Assembly: GCF_014042365.1 (NCBI RefSeq)
Contig: NZ_JACEZS010000015.1
Coordinates: 84,100-148,099 of the forward strand
DNA length: 64,000 bases
Direction: 5' to 3'
Source: Rugamonas fusca
Lineage (GTDB): Bacteria; Pseudomonadota; Gammaproteobacteria; Burkholderiales; Burkholderiaceae_D
This document shows positions 1 through 8,518 of this stretch, piece after piece (the stretch's first letter is position 1; every line of letters begins with the position of its first letter). A program made the position numbers and the translations under genes. The notes beneath the pieces were generated by a model. It ran no database searches. It was not told where the DNA came from and was given only the letters and a program-made list of their open reading frames with translations.

Positions 1-405
1 TGAGAAATAGGCTGCGCCAGGATGGGCCAGCTCCTGCAGTTGTTGCAGCACTTGCCATTCACGTTTCAGCCGATCCGGCGTGGCGCCAGGGTGTGCCAAC
101 TTGATGACGACGCGCTCGGCCAGCGCACTCTGCCGTTGCCCTAGAACGACCCTGGCGGTGCTCCCATATCCAAGAGGCAGCAATGTTCGATACTGCTGAC
201 TGTCGCAGTTCACCATGCATGTGCTGGCATCGTCGATGGCGCGTGAGCGCAGATACGCGGCGCGGAACGAGGCCGCCCGCACGATGCGTTCACCGTGCGT
301 CACTTCAGCGCTGCAGTAAGCGCAGGTCACCGTGCGCCACAGTGCTTGTCTTGGCAAAGGTGCGCCACACTGGGGACAGATCGGCGTGTGAGGATGCATG
401 GACAT
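1..405 (-). CDS. Zinc-ribbon Ser/Thr protein kinase-like protein, 5' part (runs off left edge)
   Basis: Read on the minus strand from an ATG ending at 405, an open frame of 135 codons continues off the window edge. Residues about 9-35 hold two CxxC knuckles (CPQC and CAYC), a zinc ribbon. About 45 residues later comes a glycine-rich loop (LGYGSTARVVLG) followed by VVIK, which fits the ATP loop and lysine of subdomains I-II of a Hanks-type kinase. The catalytic loop lies outside the window. A second in-frame ATG two codons downstream is an alternative start. In the family this domain order marks cytoplasmic signalling kinases, sometimes next to TerY/vWA-type genes; that context cannot be tested here. 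The kinase call is fairly sure, the pathway unknown. Confidence 0.6.
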   Translation of the reverse strand, partial: MSMHPHTPICPQCGAPLPRQALWRTVTCAYCSAEVTHGERIVRAASFRAAYLRSRAIDDASTCMVNCDSQQYRTLLPLGYGSTARVVLGQRQSALAERVVIKLAHPGATPDRLKREWQVLQQLQELAHPGAAYFS

Positions 406-694
406 TTTTTTCGATTGGACGCCTGCGGTTCACGTGGCATGGATAGGCGCCATGTGGCCAGTCAGAAAGGAAAGGATGCCGCGCTTTGGACAAGGTTGCC
501 TTAGGCTAGCCCAAGGGGAAAGTAGCTCTATGTCAAATAGAGATCAGATTTTGTCCGCACAGGCTTACGCGAGCGCGTGATTACGCTGCACGCACAACAC
601 TGATCGCCGGCACTGCTGCGGCAGCGCAAACGCGCTGGCCGTGGCGTCGTTAATGTGTCCGTTGAAGTTTTCCATTTCGCGGATAACATGACAA
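406..694. other. Intergenic region between the divergent kinase and brnT genes
   Basis: This stretch separates the leftward kinase gene from the rightward brnT gene, so both promoters should lie here. I see no convincing gene; the short open frames lack ribosome binding sites and family resemblance. No clear operator or promoter consensus was recognised. Confidence 0.4.
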
Positions 695-1042
695 ATGCAG
701 ATCACCTGTGATCCCGTGAAGGACATGCTCAACCTACGCAAACACGGCATCTCGCTATTGGACGCCGACGTATTCGATTGGGATACCGCGCTATACTGGG
801 TCGATCGGCGTCGCGATTACGAGGAACAGCGCATGTGCGCGTTGGGGCGCATCGCTGACCGCGTGCATGTGGCAGTGTTTGTGGTTCGTGCCGGGACCTT
901 GAGAATGATCAGTTTGCGAAAAGCGAATCCGCGAGAGGAACGACGTTATGGCAAAACAGAGCAAGGCCGCCCAAGGCGGATGACGTGGGCGATACGGCGA
1001 CCGACGTGGCGTCATCGCCCGATCCCGACGCATTGCCATTGA
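695..1042 (+). CDS. brnT: BrnT-family type II toxin (ribonuclease), C-terminus probably frameshifted
   Basis: The N-terminal 88 residues match the BrnT/DUF497 pattern: DPVKDMLNLRKHGISL, then FDWDTALYWVDRRRDYEEQR, a central ALGRI strand, and the terminal RMISLRKANPREERRYG motif. BrnT is a small RelE-fold ribonuclease neutralised by BrnA. As sequenced, the frame runs 115 residues, but everything after about residue 95 (MTWAIRRPTWRHRP...) is unlike the family. Removing one G of the pair at 978-979 would stop the frame at the TGA at 981, giving about 96 residues, close to normal. The toxin core is complete, so activity is possible even with the odd tail. It overlaps the antitoxin gene, as is usual for this pair. 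Confidence 0.75.
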   Translation: MQITCDPVKDMLNLRKHGISLLDADVFDWDTALYWVDRRRDYEEQRMCALGRIADRVHVAVFVVRAGTLRMISLRKANPREERRYGKTEQGRPRRMTWAIRRPTWRHRPIPTHCH

Positions 1043-1245
1043 CTGATGAGCAGCTTGCGCAATTCCGGCCGTGGCAACCTTGGCTGCGGGCGCCTGCGGG
1101 CACGTCCAAGGTCAGCGTCAGCATCGCGTATGACAGTGACCTGCTGGAGGTGTTCAAGTCCACCGGCGCGGGCTGGGAAGAGGGGATGAACGCAGTGCTG
1201 CGCGAGTGGGCCATACGGCGCGGCTATTTGCCGCCGCCGCGTTAG
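985..1245 (+). CDS. brnA: BrnA-family antitoxin, 5' end probably frameshifted
   Basis: The C-terminal half carries the BrnA/DUF4415 ribbon-helix-helix signature: KVSVSIAYDSDLLEVFKSTG, then GWEEGMNAVLREW. BrnA binds the toxin and represses the operon. The open frame can start only at GTG 985, which has no good ribosome binding site. A better start is the ATG at 948 (MAKQSKAAQGG), typical of the family, but that frame meets TGA at 981. One extra G at 978-979 explains this: without it the 948 frame runs straight into DDVGDTATDV and on to the normal end, and brnT stops at the same place. Either the antitoxin starts late at 985 or the pair is damaged. Confidence 0.7.
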   Translation: MGDTATDVASSPDPDALPLTDEQLAQFRPWQPWLRAPAGTSKVSVSIAYDSDLLEVFKSTGAGWEEGMNAVLREWAIRRGYLPPPR

Positions 1246-1261
1246 ACGGCCGCAGTCCCAC

Positions 1262-2872
1262 TCACGCCAGCGGATGAAACGATTCGGCCTGCGCCATCGG
1301 CCAGTACATGCCGAACACGGGCGGCAGGCGTGACAGCTGGCTGGGGTCCAGCAACTGCCCCGGATCCAGGTAGGGCAGCAGCGCGGACGCCAGCTTGACC
1401 TGGTTGGGCGAGATGCGCCGCACCAGGTGGTATGGTTTCAGTTGCGACGGGTGGGTGAGGCCGGCCGCCGCCACCAGCCCGGCCAGCGCCTTCATGGTGT
1501 TCTGGTGGAAGTTAGCCACGCGCTGGGTCTTGTCCGGCACCACCAGCGCGCGCTGGCGCAGCTTGTCCTGGGTGGCCACGCCCGTCGGGCAGCGGTCCGT
1601 ATGGCAGTGCTGCGACTGGATGCAGCCGAGCGCGAACATGAAGCCGCGCGCCGAGTTGCACCAGTCCGCGCCCAGCGCCAACAGGCGGGCGATGTCGAAC
1701 GCCGTGATCACCTTGCCCGATGCGCCTATCCTGATCCGCTCGCGCAAATTGGCGCCCACCAGCGTGTTATGCACCAGCAGCAGCGCTTCCTGCAGCGGCG
1801 TGCCCACGTGGTCGGTGAATTCCACGGGCGCCGCGCCGGTGCCGCCCTCGCAGCCGTCGACGACGATGAAGTCGGGCGTGATGCCGGTGGCCAGCATGGC
1901 CTTGACGATGCCGAAGAATTCCCACGGGTGACCGACGGCCAGCTTGAAGCCGGTCGGCTTGCCGCCCGACAGGTTGCGCAGGCGGTCGATGAAGGCCAGC
2001 ATTTCCAGCGGCGTGGAAAAGGCCGAGTGGCTGGCCGGCGACACGCAATCTTCGCCCTGCGGCACGCCGCGCGTGGTGGCGATCTCGATCGTCACCTTGG
2101 CGCCGGGCAGCACGCCGCCATGGCCAGGCTTGGCCCCTTGCGACAGTTTGAGTTCGATCATCTTCACCTGCTCGGTGCAGGCGTTGGCCACGAAGCGCTC
2201 CTCGGAGAAGGTGCCGTTGGCGTTGCGGCAGCCGAAGTAGCCCGAGCCGATCTCCCACACCAGGTCGCCCCCGTGCATGCGGTGGTAGGGGCTGATGCTG
2301 CCTTCGCCCGTGTCGTGCATGAAGTGGCCGATGCGCGCGCCGCCGTTCAGGGCCTGGATGGCGTTGGCCGACAGCGCGCCAAAGCTCATGGCCGAGATGT
2401 TGAACACGCTGGCCGAGTAGGGCTGGGCGCGCGGGCAGTCCGGGTGGTTGCCGATCTCGATGCGGAAATCATGGTGTGCTTCGGGCGCGGGCGCGATCGA
2501 ATGGTTGATCCATTCGTAGCCATCCTGGTAGACGTCGATCTGGGTGCCGAACGGGCGCTTGTCCGTCTCCACCTTGGCGCGCTGGTAGACGATGCTGCGC
2601 TGGTTGCGCGAGAACGGCGCCGCCTCGGTGTCGTCCTCCAGGAAGTATTGGCGGATCTCGGGCCGGATCGCTTCCAGCAGGAAGCGCAGGTGGGCCAGGA
2701 TGGGATAGTTGCGGCGCAGCGCGCGCCGGGTCTGCATCAGGTCGGCCACGCCCACCGCCACCAGTGCGGCGGCCGTCAGCGGCAGCCACGGACTGGCGCT
2801 CATCAGCAGCGACAGCAGCAGCGTGGCGATGGCCAGCTGGAAGGCGAGGTAACGCAGGGTCAGCAACTTCAT
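1262..2872 (-). CDS. FMN-binding glutamate synthase-family protein with N-terminal membrane segments
   Basis: A 536-residue protein related to the central FMN domain of glutamate synthase (GltB / archaeal-type GltS). Two hydrophobic segments lie in residues 5-45, so it is probably membrane anchored. The FMN barrel contains SAMSFGALS, KPGHGGVLPG and a TRGVPQGEDC region. A C-x5-C-x4-CPTG cluster near residues 417-428 matches the 3Fe-4S cysteines of glutamate synthase. The amidotransferase domain is absent, so glutamine-dependent glutamate synthesis is unproven; the electron partner and true substrate are unknown. The start at 2872 (MKLLTLRYLAF) was chosen over an upstream ATG at 2968 because the longer form adds an uncharacteristic leader. 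It appears monocistronic. Confidence 0.8.
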   Translation of the reverse strand: MKLLTLRYLAFQLAIATLLLSLLMSASPWLPLTAAALVAVGVADLMQTRRALRRNYPILAHLRFLLEAIRPEIRQYFLEDDTEAAPFSRNQRSIVYQRAKVETDKRPFGTQIDVYQDGYEWINHSIAPAPEAHHDFRIEIGNHPDCPRAQPYSASVFNISAMSFGALSANAIQALNGGARIGHFMHDTGEGSISPYHRMHGGDLVWEIGSGYFGCRNANGTFSEERFVANACTEQVKMIELKLSQGAKPGHGGVLPGAKVTIEIATTRGVPQGEDCVSPASHSAFSTPLEMLAFIDRLRNLSGGKPTGFKLAVGHPWEFFGIVKAMLATGITPDFIVVDGCEGGTGAAPVEFTDHVGTPLQEALLLVHNTLVGANLRERIRIGASGKVITAFDIARLLALGADWCNSARGFMFALGCIQSQHCHTDRCPTGVATQDKLRQRALVVPDKTQRVANFHQNTMKALAGLVAAAGLTHPSQLKPYHLVRRISPNQVKLASALLPYLDPGQLLDPSQLSRLPPVFGMYWPMAQAESFHPLA

Positions 2873-3033
2873 GGGCGCTCCGTGGTGGGGGATGATGTTG
2901 GCGGGGCGATGGCGAGCCGCCGTCAGCGAGTGTACTGCTTTTTCCGCGTAGCAAGCTATCGGCACCACGCGGGCGGCAACAGTGTTAAGCTGGCAAGGCC
3001 AGCAGGCCCGCCCAACCTTGAACAGGAAGCCCC

Positions 3034-3705
3034 ATGATCGTTGTCCACCACCTCAACAACTCCCGTTCGCAGCGCGTCCTGTGGCTGCTCGAAGAACTGG
3101 GCCTGGAATACGAGATCGTGCGCTACCAGCGCGACCCCAAGACCATGCTGGCGCCGCCGGCGCTGCGCGCCATCCACCCGCTGGGCAAGTCGCCCGTGAT
3201 CACGGATGGCGACGTGACGGTGGCCGAGTCGGGCGCCATCGTCGAATACCTGGTCGAGCGCTACGGCAACGGCATGCTGGTGCCGCCGCCGGGCACGGCG
3301 GAGAAGCGGCGCTGGACCTATTTCATGCACTACGCGGAAGGCTCGGCCATGACGCCGCTGCTGATGAAGCTCGTGTTCGACCGGGTCGAGTCGGGGCCGG
3401 CGCCGTTCTTCGTCAAGCCGGTGGCGCGCGCCATCGCGCACAAGGTCAAGTCCATGTACATCCAGCCGCAGATCGAGCAGCATCTCGATTACCTGGAGGC
3501 GGAACTGAGCCAGCACCTGTGGTTCGCCGGCGACCAGTTCAGCGCGGCCGATATCCAGATGAGTTTTCCGCTGGAGGCGGCCGCCGCCCGCGCCGGCCTC
3601 GATGGCCGCCGGCCCCATTTGTGCGCCTTCCTCGACCGCATCCACGCGCGCCCCGCGTTCCAGCGCGCGCTGGAACGCGGCGGGCCGTACGAGCTGCTGA
3701 AATAA
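3034..3705 (+). CDS. Glutathione S-transferase family protein
   Basis: A 223-residue cytosolic GST. Residues 1-78 form the thioredoxin-like domain with NNSRSQRVLWLLEELGL at the glutathione-activating serine position, cis-proline LGKSPVI and the ESGAIVEYL glutathione-contact motif. Residues 90-215 are the helical domain (AADIQMSFPLEAA). These enzymes conjugate or reduce electrophiles with glutathione; the exact substrate cannot be read from sequence. A good ribosome binding site (AGGAAG) lies 7 bases before the ATG. It is divergent from the FMN protein and followed by the exonuclease gene after 69 bases. Confidence 0.85.
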   Translation: MIVVHHLNNSRSQRVLWLLEELGLEYEIVRYQRDPKTMLAPPALRAIHPLGKSPVITDGDVTVAESGAIVEYLVERYGNGMLVPPPGTAEKRRWTYFMHYAEGSAMTPLLMKLVFDRVESGPAPFFVKPVARAIAHKVKSMYIQPQIEQHLDYLEAELSQHLWFAGDQFSAADIQMSFPLEAAAARAGLDGRRPHLCAFLDRIHARPAFQRALERGGPYELLK

Positions 3706-3738
3706 GGGCAGGCGGTCCGGCGGCGCCATCGCCTGCGG

Positions 3739-3744
3739 TAGAAT
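3739..3744 (+). promoter_or_regulatory. Candidate -10 element upstream of the exonuclease gene
   Basis: TAGAAT sits 31 bases before the ATG of the exonuclease gene, in the GST-exonuclease gap. No clear -35 element was found at the right distance, so this is only a candidate. Confidence 0.3.
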
Positions 3745-3774
3745 GCGCGCTTGAATCAGCCTGTAGAAAACGTC

Positions 3775-4551
3775 ATGAGCCGACTCCTCGCCATCGATGG
3801 CCTCAACATCGTGCGCCGCGTCTACGAAGCGAGCCCCGAACCCGATACGCCGGAAAAGGCCGACCTCGCGCTGCGCCACGCGCTGTCCTCGTTCCGCAAG
3901 CTGATCACCGAACATGAACCTAGCCATGTGCTGCCGGCCTTTGATTTCGGCGGCCCCACCTGGCGCCACGCGCTGTACGCCGGCTACCGGGCCGGGCGCG
4001 CACCCATGCCGGCTGTGCTGCGCGCGGCGTTGCCGGCGTTCTACGGGCAACTGGAAGGCTGGGGCTTGCGCGTCGTGTCGCTGCCGGAAGTGGAAGCGGA
4101 CGACGTGATCGGCACCGTCGTGCTGCGCTGGCTGGGCGAGGGCCGCGGCGAGGCCACCGTGGCCACCACGGACAAGGACTTGCACCCCTTGATCGCCAAT
4201 GGCGCGCGCGTGTGGGACCACTTCAAGGGCGAATGGCACGACCACGCCTGGGTCGAGCGCAAGTGGGGCGTGCCGCCCGAGCAGTTGCCGGACTTGCTGG
4301 CGCTGATGGGCGACGCCACCGATTCCATCCCCGGCGTGTCCAAGGTGGGCGCCAAGACGGCGGCCCGACTGTTGCGTACATACGGCAATCTGGACGCCAT
4401 CATGGCCGGCGCCGGCATTCTGAAGGACACGCTGGGCGAAACCCTACGAAAAGAGCGGGAAATGTTGTATCTTTCTCGACAACTGGTGCAATTGAAAACG
4501 GACGTGCGGGTCGGCGTGAGCTGGAACATGCTGGCCTGGGATCGGCATTAA
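3775..4551 (+). CDS. xni: 5'-3' exonuclease / flap endonuclease, Xni type
   Basis: A 258-residue stand-alone version of the polymerase I 5'-nuclease domain. It has the metal-binding aspartate motifs AIDGLNIVR at the N-terminus, VEADDVIGT in the middle, TTDKDLHPL, and GDATDSIPGVSKVGAKTA, the helix-three-turn-helix that binds DNA behind a flap. The length is close to the 251-residue E. coli Xni. These enzymes cut 5' flaps at branched DNA. A TTG eight codons upstream (3751) keeps the frame open but the ATG at 3775 begins the conserved SRLLAIDGLN strand and was chosen. The receiver gene follows 34 bases downstream. Confidence 0.8.
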   Translation: MSRLLAIDGLNIVRRVYEASPEPDTPEKADLALRHALSSFRKLITEHEPSHVLPAFDFGGPTWRHALYAGYRAGRAPMPAVLRAALPAFYGQLEGWGLRVVSLPEVEADDVIGTVVLRWLGEGRGEATVATTDKDLHPLIANGARVWDHFKGEWHDHAWVERKWGVPPEQLPDLLALMGDATDSIPGVSKVGAKTAARLLRTYGNLDAIMAGAGILKDTLGETLRKEREMLYLSRQLVQLKTDVRVGVSWNMLAWDRH

Positions 4552-4585
4552 GAGCCGGCGGCGCGTCCACGAGAAAGGTTTTACG

Positions 4586-5050
4586 ATGTTAAAGGCAGTC
4601 ATTATCGACAGCAGCGCCGTGGCCCGCGGCCTGCTCAACACCGTCCTGCTCGACGGCGGCTACGACGTGGTGGGACAGAGCCACACCTGCGCCAGCGGCA
4701 TGGCGCTGCTGCTCAAGCACCAGCCCCATATCGTCTGCATCGCCCGCGAGCAGATCGAAGTCGACACCGGCGTGGTGCGCGAAATTAAATCCAGCTGGCC
4801 CAAGACGCTGATCTTCATGGTGTCCAGTGAATTTGACGCGGCCACCATCCAGTCCGCCCACGCGATGGGTGTGAACGGCTTCATCGTCAAGCCGTTCAAG
4901 GCCGACACGGTGCTTAACACCATCCGCAACACGGTGATCGCCATGGTCAAGCGCCAGCGCGCGGTCATGGCGGCCCAGCAGGCCGCGCAGCAAGGCCAGG
5001 GCGGGACCGATGATGGCCAGCCCGGCGACGCCTCAGGCGCTGAAGTCTGA
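4586..5050 (+). CDS. Atypical response-regulator receiver protein lacking the phospho-acceptor aspartate
   Basis: A 154-residue single-domain CheY-like protein. The fold is clear ([26 protein letters not shown]), with the conserved lysine near residue 102 and Ser80/81 at the switch position. The second acidic residue of the usual DD pair is serine (IIDSS), and the strand that should end in the phosphorylated aspartate reads HIVCIAREQ, with alanine at residue 53. It should therefore not be phosphorylated in the normal way and may work as a constitutive or ligand-bound pseudo-receiver. The tail after residue 125 is glutamine/glycine rich and disordered. Its 3' end overlaps the convergent mnmA gene by 18 bases. 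No kinase gene is adjacent. Confidence 0.8.
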   Translation: MLKAVIIDSSAVARGLLNTVLLDGGYDVVGQSHTCASGMALLLKHQPHIVCIAREQIEVDTGVVREIKSSWPKTLIFMVSSEFDAATIQSAHAMGVNGFIVKPFKADTVLNTIRNTVIAMVKRQRAVMAAQQAAQQGQGGTDDGQPGDASGAEV

Positions 5051-6148
5051 CCCGGCGATGATGCCGCCGCCCAGGCACACGTCGCCGTCGTACAGCACGG
5101 CCGACTGGCCGGGCGTGACGGCCCACTGGGCCTGCTCGAACTGCAGCGAGAAATTGGCCTCGCCGTCCGGCGTGACGGTGCAGGCCACATCGGCCTGGCG
5201 GTAGCGGGTCTTGGCCGACAGCGCGCGCGGCGCCGGCGGCGTGCCGGCGATCCAGCTGGCCTGGTCGGCGCGCAGCGTGGACGACAGCAACCATGGATGG
5301 TCATGGCCCTGCACGATGTACAGCGTGTTGTTGGCGATGTCCTTGCGCGCCACGTACCAGGCGTCGCTGCTGCCATCCTCGTTCTTGTAGGCCTTCATGC
5401 CGCCCACGCCGATGCCCTTGCGCTGGCCCAGCGTGTAGAAGCTCAGGCCCACGTGCTCGCCCACCACCTTGCCGTCCGGCGTCTTCATCGGGCCCGGCTT
5501 GTACGACAGGTAGCGGTTCAAGAATTCGCGGAACGGGCGCTCGCCGATGAAGCAGATGCCGGTCGAATCCTTCTTGGCCGCGTTGGGCAGGCCCAGTTTT
5601 TCCGCGATCTTGCGCACTTCCGTCTTGGGAATCTCGCCCAGCGGGAACAGGGTCTTGGACAACTGCGCCTGGTTGAGGCGGTGCAGGAAGTAGCTCTGGT
5701 CCTTGGTGTGGTCGAGCGCCTTCAGTAATTCGAACTGTGTTCCATTCTGGCGCACCCGCGCGTAGTGGCCGGTGGCGATCAGGTCCGCGCCCAGGTGCAT
5801 GGCGTGGTCCAGGAAGGCCTTGAACTTGATCTCGGCGTTGCACAGCACGTCCGGGTTGGGGGTGCGGCCGGCCTGGTATTCGCGCAGGAAGTCGGCGAAC
5901 ACGCGGTCCTTGTATTCGGCCGCGAAGTTGACGGCCTCGATGTCGACCCCGATCACGTCGGCCACGCTGGCCGCGTCGATCCAGTCCTGGCGCGTGGAGC
6001 AGTATTCGGAATCGTCGTCGTCTTCCCAGTTCTTCATGAACAGGCCCACCACCTCGTAGCCCTGCTCCTTGAGCATCCACGCCGCGACCGAGGAATCGAC
6101 CCCGCCTGACATACCGATCACGACTTTTTTCTTGCTCATCTTGCTCAT
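5033..6148 (-). CDS. mnmA: tRNA-specific 2-thiouridylase MnmA
   Basis: Makes the 2-thio group of the wobble uridine in Lys, Glu and Gln tRNAs, using sulfur relayed to its catalytic cysteines. The PP-loop ATP site [15 protein letters not shown] is at residues about 10-25. The two catalytic cysteine motifs are [12 protein letters not shown] near residue 100 and [12 protein letters not shown] near residue 200. The C-terminal beta barrel is present and total length is about 371, normal for the family. The reading frame stays open to 6337, but the start at 6148 (or 6139, MSKK) directly precedes the conserved VVIGMSGG strand. Between this start and the nudJ gene a short degenerate repeat codes ATSNATSN in the same frame. 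The pairing with the upstream Nudix gene matches E. coli. Confidence 0.95.
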   Translation of the reverse strand: MSKMSKKKVVIGMSGGVDSSVAAWMLKEQGYEVVGLFMKNWEDDDDSEYCSTRQDWIDAASVADVIGVDIEAVNFAAEYKDRVFADFLREYQAGRTPNPDVLCNAEIKFKAFLDHAMHLGADLIATGHYARVRQNGTQFELLKALDHTKDQSYFLHRLNQAQLSKTLFPLGEIPKTEVRKIAEKLGLPNAAKKDSTGICFIGERPFREFLNRYLSYKPGPMKTPDGKVVGEHVGLSFYTLGQRKGIGVGGMKAYKNEDGSSDAWYVARKDIANNTLYIVQGHDHPWLLSSTLRADQASWIAGTPPAPRALSAKTRYRQADVACTVTPDGEANFSLQFEQAQWAVTPGQSAVLYDGDVCLGGGIIAGSDFSA

Positions 6149-6183
6149 TCCATTACTTGTTGCGTTGCTTGTTGCATTGCTTG

Positions 6184-6672
6184 TTAATTCGACACCACTT
6201 CCTTGAACACGGAAGCGTGGGTGTGCAGCAGTTCCAGCGGCGCGCGCCGGCCGGCCAGGTATTCGTCCACGCACTGCAGCACCAGCGGGCTGCGATGCTG
6301 GTCCTGGCAGGCGGCCAGTTCGTCGCGCGTGAGCCACATGGTGCGCAGGATGCCCTCGTCCAGCGGCCGCTCGTGGCGCTGGCCCGGCACGCCGCAGAAG
6401 GTGAAGCGCAGATACGTCACTTCCTCACCCGTGCGGCGCGAGGTGTAGCGCGACATGTACATGCCCACCAGCGCCGTGGGCGTGAAATCGTGCGCCGTCT
6501 CCTCCAGCGTCTCGCGGATCACGGCCTGCTCGAGCGACTCGTGCGGGTCCAGGTGGCCGGCCGGCTGGTTGATGCGCACGCCCTCGCTGGTCTCTTCTTC
6601 GATCAGCAGGAACTTGCCATCCTGTTCGATGATGGCGGCGACAGTCACAGAGGGTTTCCAGATACGCGGCAT
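6184..6672 (-). CDS. nudJ: Nudix hydrolase, NudJ-like
   Basis: A 162-residue Nudix pyrophosphohydrolase. The Nudix box is complete: [20 protein letters not shown], with the glutamates that bind magnesium. It begins with the NudJ-type [20 protein letters not shown] strand. NudJ of E. coli hydrolyses nucleoside and thiamine (HMP) diphosphates and phosphates and sits upstream of mnmA, as here; the gap to mnmA is 35 bases, so co-transcription is likely. The substrate is inferred from context and similarity only. Confidence 0.85.
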   Translation of the reverse strand: MPRIWKPSVTVAAIIEQDGKFLLIEEETSEGVRINQPAGHLDPHESLEQAVIRETLEETAHDFTPTALVGMYMSRYTSRRTGEEVTYLRFTFCGVPGQRHERPLDEGILRTMWLTRDELAACQDQHRSPLVLQCVDEYLAGRRAPLELLHTHASVFKEVVSN

Positions 6673-7043
6673 GGGTCATCCTTGAAAGAGCCGCCATTTT
6701 AGCCTGTTCTGCCGCTCCGGTTATGACCGCCGTATGACTTGTACACGGCTTGGCATTGAAATTGCTCAAACTTGGTGTGGGTTTGTTGCTGCGCAACAAA
6801 TTTTATCGCCGGATCGTTGTTAATTTTTGTCAATTCATTACAAATAGTAATAAATGTAGTGATAATTGACCTATTTATTGATAAATGCTTACTAAGTATA
6901 GTGAGCCCAACGGCGCAGCCGTCCACCCCCAGGATTAGTGGGACAGCACTAGCAAAGTGCCGGGACAGGAGCCAGTCGCCATCGCTTTCCGTGTTAGATT
7001 TTCGTCATCTAGTCAGTTTATCAATCCTTTGGAGGCAGTTTTT
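6673..7043. other. Regulatory region between divergent nudJ and pntAA genes
   Basis: No gene is seen. The middle (6780-6900) is distinctly AT-rich compared with its neighbours and should hold promoters for both directions. It contains a perfect inverted repeat with 8-base arms (TTTGTTGC / GCAACAAA, 6782-6800, 3-base spacer) and a TTGACC hexamer at 6866-6871, but no good -10 element at the right distance. A ribosome binding site GGAGG lies just before pntAA (7031). Confidence 0.5.
6782..6800. promoter_or_regulatory. Perfect 8-base inverted repeat, candidate operator
   Basis: TTTGTTGC and GCAACAAA flank the 3-base centre TGC. The symmetry and position upstream of both nudJ and the pnt operon suggest a binding site for a dimeric regulator. 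No regulator can be assigned; the TGC-x3-GCA core is of the kind described for PhaR-type regulators, but that is only a resemblance. Confidence 0.35.
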
Positions 7044-8156
7044 ATGAGAATAGGCATACCGGCCGAGACGCGACCGGGTGAGACCCGCGTCGCGGCGACG
7101 CCCGAAACAGTCAAGAAGCTCGCAGCGAAACATCAAGTGGTGGTGCAGTCTGGCGCAGGTATGCCGGCCTCGGTGACGGATGATGCCTACGCGGCCGCCG
7201 GCGCCCAGATCGTCGGCGCGGCCGAAGCCTTCGCCGCCGACGTGGTGCTCAAGGTGCGCGCGCCGAACGCCGATGAGCGGGGCATGATGAAGGCCGGCAC
7301 CGTGGTGATCGGCATGCTCAACCCGTTCGACAGCGAGAACATCGCCGCCATGGCCGCCGCCGGGCTGCAGGCGTTCGCGCTGGAAGCCGTGCCCCGCATC
7401 ACGCGCGCCCAGTCGATGGACGTGCTGTCGTCGCAGGCCAACATCGCCGGCTACAAGGCCGTGATGATGGCCGCCAATACCTACCAGCGCTTCATGCCCA
7501 TGCTGATGACGGCCGCCGGTACCGTGAAGGCGGCCCGCGTGCTGATCATGGGCGTGGGCGTGGCCGGCTTGCAGGCCATCGCCACGGCCAAGCGGCTGGG
7601 CGCCGTGATCGAGGCGTCCGACGTGCGGCCGCCCGTCAAGGAGCAGGTCGAGTCGCTGGGCGCCAAGTTCATCGACGTGCCGTTCCTCACCGAAGAGGAA
7701 AAAGAGATCGCCAAGGGCGTGGGCGGCTACGCCCGCCCCATGCCGGCCGACTGGATGCGCCGCCAGGCGGAGCTGGTGCATGAACGGGCCAAGCAGGCCG
7801 ACGTGATCATCACCACGGCCCTGATCCCCGGCCGTCCCGCGCCGACCTTGATTTCCGAGGAAACCGTGAAGGCCATGAAGCCCGGTTCCGTGATCGTCGA
7901 CCTGGCCGTGTCGCAAGGCGGCAACTGCCCGCTGTCCGAACTGGGCAAGACGGTGGTCAAGCATGGCGTCTACATCGTCGGCGAGCCGGACCTGGCTACG
8001 CTGGTGGCGGCCGACGCCTCGGCCCTGTACGCGCGCAACGTGCTCGACTTCCTCAAGCTGATCATCGACAAGGAAGACCAGCTCGTGATCGATCGCGAGG
8101 ACGAAATCATCAAGGCCACCCTGGTGTGCGCCGGCGGCGAAGTGCTGCGCAAATAA
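7044..8156 (+). CDS. pntAA: Proton-translocating NAD(P) transhydrogenase, subunit alpha part 1
   Basis: Domain I of the split transhydrogenase: a soluble, NAD(H)-binding subunit of 370 residues. It starts with [20 protein letters not shown], typical of the alanine dehydrogenase/PNT N-terminal domain. The Rossmann nucleotide site [20 protein letters not shown] is near residue 170, followed by [18 protein letters not shown]. The enzyme couples hydride transfer from NADH to NADP with proton flow across the inner membrane. The ATG at 7044 has a ribosome binding site GGAGG 8 bases upstream. It is the first gene of a three-gene operon. Confidence 0.95.
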   Translation: MRIGIPAETRPGETRVAATPETVKKLAAKHQVVVQSGAGMPASVTDDAYAAAGAQIVGAAEAFAADVVLKVRAPNADERGMMKAGTVVIGMLNPFDSENIAAMAAAGLQAFALEAVPRITRAQSMDVLSSQANIAGYKAVMMAANTYQRFMPMLMTAAGTVKAARVLIMGVGVAGLQAIATAKRLGAVIEASDVRPPVKEQVESLGAKFIDVPFLTEEEKEIAKGVGGYARPMPADWMRRQAELVHERAKQADVIITTALIPGRPAPTLISEETVKAMKPGSVIVDLAVSQGGNCPLSELGKTVVKHGVYIVGEPDLATLVAADASALYARNVLDFLKLIIDKEDQLVIDREDEIIKATLVCAGGEVLRK

Positions 8157-8173
8157 CCGAACCTGGAGAAATC

Positions 8174-8518
8174 ATGGAAGTCAGTCATACCATCATCAAC
8201 CTGATCATCTTCGTGCTGGCCATCTACGTGGGCTACCACGTGGTGTGGACCGTGACCCCGGCACTGCATACGCCGCTGATGGCCGTCACCAACGCCGTTT
8301 CGGCCATCATCATCGTGGGCGCCATGCTGGCGGCCGCGCTCACCACCGGCCCCGTGGGCCAGATCGCCGGCACCGTGGCCGTGGCGCTGGCCGCCGTCAA
8401 CGTGTTTGGCGGCTTCCTCGTCACCCAGCGCATGCTGGAGATGTTCAAGAAAAAAGAGCCCAAGGCGGCAGCGCCCAAGCAGGCACCACAAGGCGTTGCG
8501 CAAGGGAGCCAGGCATGA
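8174..8518 (+). CDS. pntAB: NAD(P) transhydrogenase, subunit alpha part 2
   Basis: A 114-residue membrane subunit with three to four hydrophobic helices, the part of domain II that precedes PntB. The N-terminal [17 protein letters not shown] helix and the [19 protein letters not shown] ending are typical. It starts at the ATG at 8174, with GGAG 8 bases upstream and 17 bases after pntAA, and its stop overlaps the pntB start (ATGA). Confidence 0.93.
   Translation: MEVSHTIINLIIFVLAIYVGYHVVWTVTPALHTPLMAVTNAVSAIIIVGAMLAAALTTGPVGQIAGTVAVALAAVNVFGGFLVTQRMLEMFKKKEPKAAAPKQAPQGVAQGSQA

Noticed and set aside
1427..3037. 536-codon open frame on the plus strand opposite the FMN protein gene
   Set aside because: Rich in arginine, histidine and alanine with no family pattern; it mirrors the real minus-strand gene in GC-rich DNA.
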